A DNA stretch of 64,000 nucleotides from an uncultured Anaeromusa sp. (GCF_963668665.1 NZ_OY764902.1:496001-560000), one strand, 5' to 3'. Shown: positions 35,610 to 44,892, counted from the stretch's first letter. Made by a program: numbers and translations. Notes: generated from the letters alone by a model not told the origin.

Positions 35610-36527
35610 ATGTCGGAAGCAATCAATAAACAACAGGAGGAACTTGCCCGCTTCATTGAACGATATGCCAAGCAGGATGGCATCCATGCGACGGCGATTC
35701 CAGCTTTGTTTTTCAATCGCCAGGCTGTGATCGCCGGGCCTGTTTATGGAGTTTTCAAGCCGGCTTTATGCATTATTGTTCAAGGCGCAAAAGATGTATG
35801 GCTGGCTCAAAAACGCTTTCGCTACAGTCCTGCCGATTATCTTGTTGCTTCCATGAATGTGCCGGTTATTGCTCAAGTTGCGGAAGCCACGCCAGTATGC
35901 CCGTATCTATCCCTCAAATTGGAATTTACGCCTAAGCAAATTTTAGATGTTCTCAGTAACCTAGAAATTCCTATAGCTATAAAAAAGCCTTCTGGCCAGG
36001 CTATTTTTGTCAATCAGATTGAAGCCCCGTTGCTGGAGGCCGTTCTTAGATTGGTTCGCTTACTAGAGGCCCCCGAGGATATTCCCATACTTGCTCCCCT
36101 TATTATAAAAGAGATTCTTTATCGAATTCTCCAAGGGAAGCACGGGGAAACGTTAGAACAGATTGCTATTGAAGGAAGCTATACCTATCGAATTAGAAGC
36201 GTCATCGAACGGCTCATGGAACGGTATGACCAGCCGTTTCGAATTGAAGACCTTGCGGAAATGGCTAACATGAGTATTTCTTCTTTTCATCGGCATTTTA
36301 AAGAGATAACTGCCATGAGCCCCCTGCAGTTTCAAAAACAACTTCGTTTGCAAGAAGCAAGGCGTTTGCTCTTGTCTGAGGCTGCTGATGCTGCAGAAAT
36401 TGCCTTTCGGGTCGGCTATGAAAGTCCTTCCCAGTTTAGCCGAGAATACTCTCGTATGTTTCATCTTCCTCCTAAGGAAGATATAAAACGCATGAAAGCC
36501 AGTTACAACGAAACAGCAGATATGTAA
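35610..36527 (+). CDS. AraC-family transcriptional regulator
   Basis: 305 residues. N-terminal AraC_N-type domain (about 15-165, with PALCIIVQGAKDVWLAQKRF) and C-terminal pair of HTH motifs (about 205-290, FRIEDLAEMANMSISSFHRH and AAEIAFRVGYESPSQFSREY). Regulators of this subtype commonly lie next to aldo/keto reductase or flavodoxin genes. AGGAGGATCCT before ATG. It probably controls the flanking flavodoxin or FMN reductase genes, which lack MerR-type sites. Confidence 0.92.
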   Translation: MSEAINKQQEELARFIERYAKQDGIHATAIPALFFNRQAVIAGPVYGVFKPALCIIVQGAKDVWLAQKRFRYSPADYLVASMNVPVIAQVAEATPVCPYLSLKLEFTPKQILDVLSNLEIPIAIKKPSGQAIFVNQIEAPLLEAVLRLVRLLEAPEDIPILAPLIIKEILYRILQGKHGETLEQIAIEGSYTYRIRSVIERLMERYDQPFRIEDLAEMANMSISSFHRHFKEITAMSPLQFQKQLRLQEARRLLLSEAADAAEIAFRVGYESPSQFSREYSRMFHLPPKEDIKRMKASYNETADM

Positions 36528-36580
36528 AAACCATTCGGAGGAATGCCGGAGCAAGTGCATTCTTCTGAATGGTTTTTTAT
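36528..36580 (+). terminator. terminator of the AraC-family gene
   Basis: Stem AAAACCATTCGGAGGAATGC / GCATTCTTCTGAATGGTTTT with six Ts. Confidence 0.9.
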
Positions 36581-36690
36581 GTTTGGCATAATTAGGCAAT
36601 AATTTGAGATAAACAGTATACCAGCCTCTTCACCTGCTTGTGCATAATAAATTGCAGAACATGGTTACTAAAAGAAAGGAGGCTTTGCAG

Positions 36691-37401
36691 ATGAAAAAAT
36701 CGTTCATGCTGGGATTAATTTTGCTTGTTTTGACTTTTAGTTTGGCAGGCTGTAGTAACAGTATTACTAACAGACAGACTGAGTCTTCTAATGCAGAGAA
36801 AACTCAAGCAATTCCGCCTGCGTCTAAAGCATCACAGGCTAATAAAGAAGGCAAGAATGCATTGGTAGTATACTTCTCTTTACCGGAAACTACGAATCCC
36901 GACCACATGACCAAGGAAGAGTCCAATAGTACCGTCATCATCGATGGCAAGGTGCTGGGCAATACGCAATATGTAGCATATTTGATACAAGCAAACACCG
37001 GTGCTGATCTCTTTCGGATTGAGCCGAAAACACCATATCCAACTGAGCATAAAAAACTGGTAACATTGGCGAAGGAAGAACAACAAAATAAAGTTAGGCC
37101 TGCTCTAGCAGCAAATGTAGAAAATCTTGACCAATATAAGGTGGTTTTTCTAGGATACCCCAATTGGTGGGGTGATATGCCTATGGTTGTATACTCTTTC
37201 CTTGAAAGTCATGATTTGTCCGGTAAAACCATTATCCCCTTCAATACGCACGGAGGAAGCGGTTTTTCGAATACCATCAATACAATCGCTGCGTTACAGC
37301 CAAAGGCCACTATTGTTAAAAATGGCTTTTCCGTTTCTAGAGATACTGTGCAAAACTGTGCAGAAGATGTCGCCTCTTGGGTGAAAGAATTAAAATACTA
37401 A
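36691..37401 (+). CDS. flavodoxin-domain lipoprotein
   Basis: 236 residues. The lipoprotein signal is MKKSFMLG, hydrophobic core, LAGC lipobox (Cys at about 22), then a Ser/Asn/Gln-rich linker to about 60. A full flavodoxin_4 domain follows (ALVVYFSLPE, GYPNWWGDMPMVVYSFLE, NTHGGSGFSN). Start ATG 36691 follows GGAGG. A flavodoxin placed outside the cytoplasmic membrane is unusual. Adjacent to an exported alpha/beta hydrolase. Confidence 0.9.
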   Translation: MKKSFMLGLILLVLTFSLAGCSNSITNRQTESSNAEKTQAIPPASKASQANKEGKNALVVYFSLPETTNPDHMTKEESNSTVIIDGKVLGNTQYVAYLIQANTGADLFRIEPKTPYPTEHKKLVTLAKEEQQNKVRPALAANVENLDQYKVVFLGYPNWWGDMPMVVYSFLESHDLSGKTIIPFNTHGGSGFSNTINTIAALQPKATIVKNGFSVSRDTVQNCAEDVASWVKELKY

Positions 37402-37463
37402 GATGCTAGAGGATGCAAAAATTTAATAACTACTATCTAACTAAAACGAAAGAAGGTATTGCT

Positions 37464-38624
37464 ATGAAATTAAAATTAAAGTTTGGTACTACCATGCTGG
37501 CCTTGGGCCTGATGACTTTCGGTTTGGGCGCTCAGGCAGTCCAGGCACAGGCGCAAGTACAAAGAGGCAGTCACCCTTCGGTTGCTATGGAAAAGAGAGA
37601 CTTTCAGGAAGTGGATCCTCGCACGATAAAAAGTCCGAATGAAAATCCGTTCGGCTTGGTGTATCAAGGAGCCATCAAGCAGAATTTTCCGGGACACGTA
37701 AATATCCATCCCATCACATATGATTTAAATGGGATTAAGATTGCGGCTAATGTGTATACTCCGGCTAATTATGATAAAGACAGCAAGAACCAATACCCAG
37801 CTCTTGTTGTTGTACATCCGAATGGTGGAGTTAAAGAACAGGTAGCCGGTCTTTATGCGCAACGCATGGCTGAACAAGGCTATATTACTATTGCAGCAGA
37901 TGCCTCTTTTCAAGGGGCAAGCGGCGGCACTCCACGCAATGTAGATAAACCAGCGTATAGGGTTGAAGATATTCATGGCATGGCAGACGTTATTTCTTCT
38001 TATCCGGGAGTTGATCCGGAGCGCTTGGGTGTGCTTGGAATCTGTGGCGGCGGCGGTTATACGCTAAAAACAGCGCAAACTGACAAGCGTCTTAAGGCAG
38101 TGGCAACGCTCAGTATGTTCAACACAGGCCTTGTGCGCCGTAACGGTTTCTTGAATTCACAGACGGCTACGATCCAAACTCGGTTGCAGCAGGCTTCAGC
38201 TGCTAGAGCGCAGGAAGCTGCCGGTGGCGAAGTGCAGTACACTCCTGACATGTTGGATATGAAACTAAGTGAGGAACAGCTTGCCAAAATGCCTGTTTTG
38301 TATAGTGAAGGTTATGAGTACTACGGAAAAACGCACGCGCATCCGAATTCCACCTTTCGCTACACTGTGAGCAGTAATCTTGATTTGGTCACCTTTGATG
38401 CAGCCAATAACATGGATCTGATCGCTCAGCCGCTGCTCATGCTGGCCGGCAGCAAGGCCGACACCCTGTACATGACGGAGCAATGCTTTGCGGCAGCAAC
38501 AGGGACAAGTGACAAAAACGTGTTTCTGATCGATGGGGCCACTCATATTCAGACGTATTGGGTCCCTGAGTATGTGAATCAAGCTGTTGCCAAATTAACA
38601 GAATTCTACGGAAGTCATTTATAA
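37464..38624 (+). CDS. exported alpha/beta hydrolase (dienelactone-hydrolase-like)
   Basis: 386 residues, Sec signal peptide ending near AQAVQAQA (about residue 30). Nucleophile elbow is LGICGGGG, so Cys replaces Ser as in dienelactone hydrolases; HPNGGVKEQ holds the oxyanion region and GATHIQTY the catalytic His; the Asp is in GSKAD. Start 37464 has AGAAGG upstream. 62 bases after the flavodoxin lipoprotein gene, probably same transcript. Substrate unknown. Confidence 0.88.
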   Translation: MKLKLKFGTTMLALGLMTFGLGAQAVQAQAQVQRGSHPSVAMEKRDFQEVDPRTIKSPNENPFGLVYQGAIKQNFPGHVNIHPITYDLNGIKIAANVYTPANYDKDSKNQYPALVVVHPNGGVKEQVAGLYAQRMAEQGYITIAADASFQGASGGTPRNVDKPAYRVEDIHGMADVISSYPGVDPERLGVLGICGGGGYTLKTAQTDKRLKAVATLSMFNTGLVRRNGFLNSQTATIQTRLQQASAARAQEAAGGEVQYTPDMLDMKLSEEQLAKMPVLYSEGYEYYGKTHAHPNSTFRYTVSSNLDLVTFDAANNMDLIAQPLLMLAGSKADTLYMTEQCFAAATGTSDKNVFLIDGATHIQTYWVPEYVNQAVAKLTEFYGSHL

Positions 38625-38640
38625 TTCCGATCTCCCCCAC

Positions 38641-38685
38641 AACCGCCCGCGGAAAAGCGAAATACTTTTGAAGCGGTCGGTTTTT
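38641..38685 (+). terminator. terminator after the hydrolase gene
   Basis: AACCGCCCGC / GCGGTCGGTT stem (one mismatch) with a 22-base loop and five Ts. Confidence 0.65.
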
Positions 38686-38707
38686 ACTATATTTATAGAA
38701 AAACTAT

Positions 38708-38738
38708 TGACTTGGAGTTAACTCACAGTTGTACGCTA
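38708..38738 (+). promoter_or_regulatory. MerR-type promoter, site C (exported cupin operon)
   Basis: TTGACT (38708-38713), 19-bp spacer with TGGAGTTAACTCACAG, TACGCT (38733-38738). Confidence 0.8.
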
Positions 38739-38778
38739 GTAGTACTAGCTAAACAATGTATAGAAGGAAAGAGATCCT

Positions 38779-39276
38779 ATGAAACGTTTTACTGTCTTAG
38801 CGTTATCCTTGGCTTTATTATTCTCAGCTTCATCTTTGGTTCAGCATGCTTCTGCCGCCGAACTTTCTTCTGACTCGCAAATCATCGTTACTCCTGCAGG
38901 AACGCAGGCGGCTTACGAAGGTTCGTCCCAGTATTTCACCGGTTCTGTCCATGTGGAACCATTATTTGCCGCTACTAAAGATGCCGCCTATTCTGGAGCG
39001 TACGTGACCTTTGAAGCAGGCTCACGTACGGCTTGGCATACGCATCCCATCGGTCAGCGGTTGCTCATTGTCGCTGGCTTCGGCTTTGTTCAGGAATGGG
39101 GAAAACCTATGGTAGCCGTAAAAGCAGGCGATACCGTCTGGTTTCCGCCGGGAATAAAGCACTGGCATGGAGCCTCTCCCACTTCGTCGATGACTCATCT
39201 TGCACTTACTGGCGTACAGAATAATAAAAGCGTTGCTTGGCTGGAAAAAGTCAACGATGAAGAATATGCACAATAG
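38779..39276 (+). CDS. exported cupin-domain protein
   Basis: 165 residues with Sec signal (cleavage near ASAAE, about residue 27). Cupin motif 1 is AWHTHPIGQRLLIVAGFG, motif 2 KHWHGASPT. Its mature part resembles the cytoplasmic cupin at 32531. Followed 15 bases later by an exported carboxymuconolactone-decarboxylase-type protein, the usual partner for this cupin family. Confidence 0.9.
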   Translation: MKRFTVLALSLALLFSASSLVQHASAAELSSDSQIIVTPAGTQAAYEGSSQYFTGSVHVEPLFAATKDAAYSGAYVTFEAGSRTAWHTHPIGQRLLIVAGFGFVQEWGKPMVAVKAGDTVWFPPGIKHWHGASPTSSMTHLALTGVQNNKSVAWLEKVNDEEYAQ

Positions 39277-39291
39277 GGGAGGAGTTTTCAA

Positions 39292-40017
39292 GTGAAACGT
39301 TTTATAAAAACCATTCTTGTCGGAACCTTTCTTTTAGTGGTAGGCGTTATGCCTGTTTCTCAAGCGCAAAGCCTTGGTACGTCTCAAGAGTTGACCGCCA
39401 AACAACGCGGTATTATCTCTATCGCTTCTTTTACAGCCACGGGAAACTTAGAACAATTAAAAATTGCTTTAAATGAAGGCCTGGATCATGGCCTGACCAT
39501 CAATGAGATTAAAGAAGTTCTTGTGCAAATGTATGCCTATGCCGGGTTTCCCCGCAGCTTAAATGCCATTAACACGCTTATGACTGTAATTGATGGGCGT
39601 GAGCAAAAAGGTATTAAGGATGAGATAGGCGCAGAAGCTAGCCCACTACCTAGCGAAAAAAGCAGCATCGAGCTCGGAACCGAAATCCAAACCAAACTCG
39701 TGGGTGCTCCTTACAAAGCAAGATTCAGCTCATTTACGCCAGCCATCGATCAGTTTTTAAAAGGCCATTTGTTTGGTGATATTTTTGGCCGCGACAACTT
39801 GGACTTTCAAAGCCGGGAAATTGCTACAATTTCTGCTCTTGCTAGTATTGACGGTGTTAAAAGCCAGCTTCAATCCCATATGAAGGTAGGTTTTAATATT
39901 GGCCTCACCAACAATCAAATGCATGAGCTGATCGATGTGCTGCAAACCAAAGTAGGCCCGAAAGAGGCTGCGGTCGCTACTGAAATTCTTAACAAGGTTA
40001 TGGCAGACTCCAAGTAA
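39292..40017 (+). CDS. exported carboxymuconolactone decarboxylase-family protein (two domains)
   Basis: 241 residues, GTG start behind GGGGAGGAG, Sec signal ending near SQAQS. Two CMD/AhpD-like helical domains are seen: residues about 38-100 (TAKQRGIISIASFTATGN, EGLDHGLTINEIKEVLVQM) and about 160-235 (REIATISALASIDG, VGFNIGLTNNQMHELIDVL). No CxxC, so not a peroxidase of the AhpD type. The reaction is unknown. Second gene of the site C operon. Confidence 0.9.
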   Translation: MKRFIKTILVGTFLLVVGVMPVSQAQSLGTSQELTAKQRGIISIASFTATGNLEQLKIALNEGLDHGLTINEIKEVLVQMYAYAGFPRSLNAINTLMTVIDGREQKGIKDEIGAEASPLPSEKSSIELGTEIQTKLVGAPYKARFSSFTPAIDQFLKGHLFGDIFGRDNLDFQSREIATISALASIDGVKSQLQSHMKVGFNIGLTNNQMHELIDVLQTKVGPKEAAVATEILNKVMADSK

Positions 40018-40038
40018 TTCTAAATTGTGCTTTGTAAA

Positions 40039-40084
40039 TAACAACAACCTGCATCAGAATCACGATGCAGGTTGTTGTTATTTC
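40039..40084. terminator. bidirectional terminator
   Basis: Perfect 17-bp stem, TAACAACAACCTGCATC and inverse, 8-base loop, between convergent genes. Confidence 0.9.
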
Positions 40085-40087
40085 TTT

Positions 40088-41344
40088 TTAAAGATACACC
40101 TTCACTAAAAGGCTCATTCCCCCTGTAGTGTCCATCTGCAGCGCTTTAATGAATTTAACCGCTTGTGTTCTGAAAGAAAGATTGTGACCAATTGTTTTTT
40201 CATAAGCTTGAATCAAATCCACTACATGATTTAGGTTAAACCTTTCTTTGTGAAAGCCGGCCATGCCAATAAGCAAGGCTTGCACCATTGCGTAGTGCAA
40301 CGATAAAAGAATATATTCCTCATAAATTTCACTGGGTTCACTTATGCTGTTTGCTTGAGGTCCTAAAGGGAAAAGCTTTTGGAAAGCACTGTTCACCAGA
40401 TAATTTTCCAGAACATATTCATGCTCTTTAAGAAAAGGCAGATAATACCGCTGGCTTGCCAGGGCGTATGCTTCAACTACTTCGGAGTCAACAGTATAAT
40501 CTTTCATGCCGATTCCTTGCGTAAAATTATGTATGTATTCTTGAAACCGCTCTCCTACAAATTCTCCTTGCATCCGATAATTTAACAACGCAGTAACTAC
40601 TTGAAGCTGTGTTTCCAAATCTGTCTCAAATACATCCATTGCCTGTCTGAAATCATCATGCTGGAGTTTGTCTCTAAAATAGGAAAACAGATAAGGAATA
40701 TCTTCGTCATAATATTCTTCTTGAACATCAGCCAATCGGCTGCAAAAAACACTCAATAGACTCAGACGCTGCCATAAAGGATAGGCTCTGTTTTGCAGTA
40801 ATTCAATTACAAACTTACGGATATCCTTGAAAAATATATACGGTTTTGACCTATCTTCGGAAAAAGAATGAATAGATCCCAATCGTTGCTGGCGCAAAAT
40901 TACAGGTTCTTCTTTGGTGATAAATAGGAGTGGCTTTTGATCCAATAAGATAAGCTGCGCGGCTTTGAAGCAGGAAATATACAAAGAACGTTCGAGCACT
41001 CCATCAATTTGATTAAAGGTACGAGGATAGTTTGAGCAGGTAAGCGATAGCGCCTCTTCTCCCAAACGCTGTTGGATTAGGCAGAGCTGTTCTTTCGTTA
41101 AAAAAGGACAGATCTGCTGCTCTAACTTCATATAAGTTTGAGCAGCATTTGCTGATTTTCGCTTGAAATCAAGGTGTTCATTAAACAATGCTTTCAATGT
41201 TGCATCGTTACAGGATGTGTATTGTTGGAGTGTAGAGGCATCAATAACGATATCCCATCCTGCGCAGCAAGTATCCGGACACTCTGATCCAATACAAGAA
41301 AAATGCTGCCAGTATGCTGGTTCAAGTACTTTTTCAAATTTCAA
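40088..41344 (-). CDS. flagellin lysine-N-methylase family protein (FliB-like)
   Basis: 418 residues. The N-terminal cysteine cluster is C-x4-C-x3-CC (CIGSECPDTCC) with CPFL and LTCSNYPR following, as in FliB and YkgJ-type proteins. FliB methylates lysines of flagellin. No flagellar gene is in the window, so it is an orphan here. It is convergent with the CMD gene. Confidence 0.85.
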   Translation of the reverse strand: MKFEKVLEPAYWQHFSCIGSECPDTCCAGWDIVIDASTLQQYTSCNDATLKALFNEHLDFKRKSANAAQTYMKLEQQICPFLTKEQLCLIQQRLGEEALSLTCSNYPRTFNQIDGVLERSLYISCFKAAQLILLDQKPLLFITKEEPVILRQQRLGSIHSFSEDRSKPYIFFKDIRKFVIELLQNRAYPLWQRLSLLSVFCSRLADVQEEYYDEDIPYLFSYFRDKLQHDDFRQAMDVFETDLETQLQVVTALLNYRMQGEFVGERFQEYIHNFTQGIGMKDYTVDSEVVEAYALASQRYYLPFLKEHEYVLENYLVNSAFQKLFPLGPQANSISEPSEIYEEYILLSLHYAMVQALLIGMAGFHKERFNLNHVVDLIQAYEKTIGHNLSFRTQAVKFIKALQMDTTGGMSLLVKVYL

Positions 41345-41377
41345 TGTTACGACTTCCTTTTGCTATGATTTTACTCT

Positions 41378-42490
41378 CTATTCAATGCCTTCCCACCAGC
41401 GCGAAAATGTAGGCAATGGCTTAGCAAGCTCTACTGCCTCCCCCATCATGGGCGTAAGTAATGTATAGGTCTTGCTTTCACTGGCTGCAGTAATCCGCTG
41501 AAATGGTTCATCCCAAGCGTGCGTGCTAAGAGCAAACTTAGCGGCATGAACAGGTAATAATGTATCAGCATGCAATTCTTGAGTAGCTAAGGCTACTTCC
41601 TCCGGCATCATATGAATATAAGGCCAGCGGGGATTATATTGACCGTTCTCCATAATAGCCAAGTCAAAATGCTTAAAGCGCTCACCAATCATTTTAAAAT
41701 GAGGTCCATAGCCGCCGTCGCCGCTGATAAATACGCGTCGTTGCGGTGTCAGCACGGCAAAGCCAGCCCACAACGTCTTATTCTGCACTAAAGTTCGACC
41801 GGAAAAATGGCGCGAAGGCAGCACGTGAATGGCAATGCCCGGCTCAACTTGCAGCTCGGTAAACCAATCTGCTTCGTAAATGTCGCTTGAAGAAAAGCCC
41901 CATTCTTCAAAATAGCCGCCTACACCAAGGGTGCAAACTATATTTTTTATTTTAGGCTTTAAGGTCATAATGGTTGGATAATCCAAGTGATCCCAATGAT
42001 CGTGGGAAATAAGCAAATAATCTATATCCGGCATATCTTCTGCACCATAGGCGTTTGAACCTTCAAAAGCTTTATTGATAAACGAAGCCGGTGATGCGTA
42101 GGAGCTGAAAACAGGATCTACCAGAAACCGTTTTCCTCCTAGCTGCAGATAAACTGAAGAATGACCAAGCCAGATAACGGTATCTTCTTGTACGTTTAAT
42201 TGCTTCAAATCTATTTTTTTTGCCGGAAGCGGACTCTGTGGCTGCAAACGTTTTTTTCCTTTTGCTTGGTACTCCCACAATGCGGAAAGAGAAGTGCTTC
42301 CTTCGCTGAACTTAGGGGTCGGAATTAGATTTTGAAATTCTCCGTTTGCGTAATTAGGGGAGTTTTCTATTTTTTGCAGGCGAGTACCAGAAGGAGACGA
42401 ACCGAATGCGGGTTTCTGTGTATAGATTCCCGCCCCCAATACCATGCTGATCAGGCCGGCTACTGCTAATAAAGTTAACATTTTTTTCAC
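41378..42490 (-). CDS. exported/anchored metallo-beta-lactamase-fold hydrolase (UlaG/NAPE-PLD-like)
   Basis: 370 residues. N-terminal signal or anchor (about 1-22). VIWLGHSSVYLQLGGKRFLVDP, SHDHWDHLD (HxHxDH), the SRHFSGRTL, SGDGGYGPHF and LLPVHAAKF segments are those of the NAPE-PLD/UlaG branch. It hydrolyses an unknown ester or phosphodiester outside the cytoplasm. A TetR-family gene lies upstream on the same strand. Confidence 0.88.
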   Translation of the reverse strand: MKKMLTLLAVAGLISMVLGAGIYTQKPAFGSSPSGTRLQKIENSPNYANGEFQNLIPTPKFSEGSTSLSALWEYQAKGKKRLQPQSPLPAKKIDLKQLNVQEDTVIWLGHSSVYLQLGGKRFLVDPVFSSYASPASFINKAFEGSNAYGAEDMPDIDYLLISHDHWDHLDYPTIMTLKPKIKNIVCTLGVGGYFEEWGFSSSDIYEADWFTELQVEPGIAIHVLPSRHFSGRTLVQNKTLWAGFAVLTPQRRVFISGDGGYGPHFKMIGERFKHFDLAIMENGQYNPRWPYIHMMPEEVALATQELHADTLLPVHAAKFALSTHAWDEPFQRITAASESKTYTLLTPMMGEAVELAKPLPTFSRWWEGIE

Positions 42491-42640
42491 TCTATGTCCT
42501 CTTTTTCTTATTTTTACGATTAAATCGCTTTATCCATCGCATAGGCTTTTTGCATAACCCGAATAGTATTTGTTGATTTATGGTGCACTCTTCCAGTAAA
42601 CTGAGCAATCTCAGGTTAGTTGTTGCAGTTTTTAATTGAA

Positions 42641-42657
42641 TGTTCATTTATTTATTA
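42641..42657. promoter_or_regulatory. possible TetR operator in front of the MBL gene
   Basis: AATTGAATGTTCATTTA holds a TGAA-2-TTCA dyad; AAATGAAC is also present in the promoter of the TetR gene near 43265-43275 (AACGTTCGTTCATTT). Two weak matches only. Confidence 0.3.
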
Positions 42658-42676
42658 AGCGTGAGAAAGGGATGTT

Positions 42677-43249
42677 TTAGGCTTTAATGGCATCCCAGCA
42701 AATTTGAAGTATATCTTGTTTGTTTTGCTCTGTAAACTCAAATTCACCCTTAAAATATCGCTTAGCCAATTCTGACAAGGGTGTGTGCAGATACGTCGCC
42801 AACAGCATGACATCGCAATTTTTAAGAGCTTTCTCTTCCTGGCCTCGTGCTACCAAGTCAAAAAACGGTTGGAACAGTTCCATGAGATCCGTGAGGTTTA
42901 AATTTTTTACCAGCGGCGTATTGCTGAATTGTTCCAGGAATAAGAATTCATCTTTATTTTCCAGGATAAAGACAATATAATTTCTCTGAATTAATTCGAA
43001 ACTATCCTTAATAGGCATAGCTGGATCTAAACCAGTAAACATTTTCAGACTCATTTTCTGCTTTACATGCAGATACAGCTTACTTAGCATATCCTCCTTG
43101 TTATCAAAATACACATAAATCGTCGCCGGTGATACATTGGCAAGTTTAGCAATTTTAGACATGGATATGTTGGAAAAACCGCTCTCATTTAGTAACTGAA
43201 TGGTAGCTTGGAAAATAGCTTCGCTTTTATTTTCATCTCTAACTCTCAT
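42677..43249 (-). CDS. TetR/AcrR-family regulator
   Basis: 190 residues. HTH at about 25-47 (ISMSKIAKLANVSPATIYVYFDNKEDML) after an N-terminal helix; the C-terminal ligand domain is not informative. It probably represses itself and the hydrolase gene downstream (186-base gap). Confidence 0.9.
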   Translation of the reverse strand: MRVRDENKSEAIFQATIQLLNESGFSNISMSKIAKLANVSPATIYVYFDNKEDMLSKLYLHVKQKMSLKMFTGLDPAMPIKDSFELIQRNYIVFILENKDEFLFLEQFSNTPLVKNLNLTDLMELFQPFFDLVARGQEEKALKNCDVMLLATYLHTPLSELAKRYFKGEFEFTEQNKQDILQICWDAIKA

Positions 43250-43303
43250 AGTTCTATAATAAACGTTCGTTCATTTAAAAGTCAATTCCTGTTTGGAGGA
43301 ATC

Positions 43304-44050
43304 TTATAATTTATTGATGATGCTTGCTGAGTATGCTGCGCCAAAACCATTATCAATATTTACAACGCTTATGCCGCTGGCGCAGCTATTGAGCATAGAT
43401 AGAAGCGCCGCCAGGCCGCCAAAGTTTGCACCATAGCCAACACTGGTCGGAACCGCAATGACAGGTTTATCTACCAGACCGCCTATTACGCTGGCTAGCG
43501 CTCCTTCCATGCCTGCTACCACAATAATCACTTTTGCGCCGCGAATCGTATCCATATGGTCAAAAAGCCGGTGAATACCAGCTACGCCTACATCCATAAT
43601 CTTCTGCACTTTATTGCCTAAAATACTAGCTGTTTCAAAGGCTTCTTCTACTACCGCCGCATCGGAGGTCCCTGCAGCAACAATAGCAATATAGCTTTCC
43701 GTTTGACAGGCAGGATTTTTTTGTACCGTAATGGTTCGCCCCAAAGTATTATAGCGCGCTTCCGGGCAAACAGCTTGTACAGAAGCATACATTTCAGCAT
43801 TGGCGCGAGTGCCTAAGATATTGCTTTCCTTCGCATACATAAATTGAAAGATCGCTTTTACTTGCTCTACGGTTTTTCCTTCGCAATAGACGACTTCGGG
43901 ATAACCAACTCGCAGTTCACGATGGTTGTCGATTTTGGCGAATCCCAGTTCTTTATAAGGCAAATCTTCCATTGCTTTTAGCGCTGTATCTACTTCCAAC
44001 TCTTGCTTCTTAACTTGCTCCAATAAGGCTCGAATTTCTGCTTTATTCAT
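43304..44050 (-). CDS. larB: nickel-pincer cofactor biosynthesis protein LarB
   Basis: Carboxylates and hydrolyses nicotinic acid adenine dinucleotide, the first step of the nickel-pincer nucleotide. 248 residues. GFAKIDNHRELRVGYPEVVYCEGKT is the typical N-terminal part; the PurE-like domain has ILGTRA, IVAAGTSDAAVVEEA, VAGMEGALASVIGGLVDKPV and PTSVGYG. Last gene of the aldo/keto reductase operon, 29 bases behind larC. LarE and the LarA racemase are not in the window. Confidence 0.93.
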   Translation of the reverse strand: MNKAEIRALLEQVKKQELEVDTALKAMEDLPYKELGFAKIDNHRELRVGYPEVVYCEGKTVEQVKAIFQFMYAKESNILGTRANAEMYASVQAVCPEARYNTLGRTITVQKNPACQTESYIAIVAAGTSDAAVVEEAFETASILGNKVQKIMDVGVAGIHRLFDHMDTIRGAKVIIVVAGMEGALASVIGGLVDKPVIAVPTSVGYGANFGGLAALLSMLNSCASGISVVNIDNGFGAAYSASIINKL

Positions 44051-44079
44051 TGTCTATTATCCTCCAGGAATCACCTTGT

Positions 44080-44856
44080 TTACGATTGGATATGGCCCAG
44101 ATACACTCGCAATACGTTAGGAATGTCCAAGTCATGGTGCCCGATTCCATAGCCAATTCGTTCAACCATCATGTCCATCTGCTCTGAGAATTCGCTGACA
44201 TTTGCGCTTAAGATAGCAGCGCCCGTTGGCGTAGTTGTTTCAAAAGGAACAATGCCGGACTTTATCGGAACTTGCTTTAGAATCTCAACAGTGGCTGGCG
44301 CTGGCACTGGGATGATCCCATGGGCGCATTCCACAAAACCGCCTCCTACTTGAACCGTGGAGGCGATAATTTTATCTACTTGCAAATATTCTAAGCAGAT
44401 GGCTGCTCCTACCATATCGATAATGGAATCAACAGCCCCTACTTCATGGAAGTGAACTTCATATAAAGATTTGCCATGTACAGCGGCTTCCGCCTCCGCT
44501 ACAATGCGGAACATATGACGGCTATTTTCTTTGACCGGCAAACTCAAGTCGCTGCCCTGAATGAGGTCTTCAATGTCTTTTAGATTTCTATGCTCATGAT
44601 GATGGTGGCTGTGGTGATGCCCATGCCCATGTCCGTGTAAATCCGGGTTATGTGCATTCTTTAATTCAACCTGCACTTGTGTCCCCAGGATTCCTTTTTT
44701 CAGCTTCTTTTCTATTCTTAGCTCATATTCGGATTGCAAGTTCAGTTTGGATAACTCCTTTAATAAATATTCCTTTTCAACGCCTAAATCAAGGAGCGCC
44801 CCTAAATTCATATCTCCGCTAATTCCGCAAAAACAATCATAATATAATACTTTCAT
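44080..44856 (-). CDS. larC: nickel-insertion protein LarC, N-terminal half only (LarC1)
   Basis: 258 residues. YYDCFCGISGDMNLGALLDLG, the HGHGHGHHHSHHHHEH metal-binding run (about 82-97), EVHFHEVGAVDSIIDMVGA, and TTPTGAAIL fit LarC. Full LarC is about 400 residues; this gene stops after VLRVYLGHIQS, the LarC1/LarC2 junction, and larB starts 29 bases later, leaving no room for LarC2. In Lactobacillus plantarum LarC is made by frameshifting between larC1 and larC2 reading frames. ATG 44856 follows GGGGAGGAT. Confidence 0.88.
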   Translation of the reverse strand: MKVLYYDCFCGISGDMNLGALLDLGVEKEYLLKELSKLNLQSEYELRIEKKLKKGILGTQVQVELKNAHNPDLHGHGHGHHHSHHHHEHRNLKDIEDLIQGSDLSLPVKENSRHMFRIVAEAEAAVHGKSLYEVHFHEVGAVDSIIDMVGAAICLEYLQVDKIIASTVQVGGGFVECAHGIIPVPAPATVEILKQVPIKSGIVPFETTTPTGAAILSANVSEFSEQMDMMVERIGYGIGHHDLDIPNVLRVYLGHIQS

Positions 44857-44892
44857 GGCTATCCTCCCCTGTGGTCGTATCATACTGGCTTT

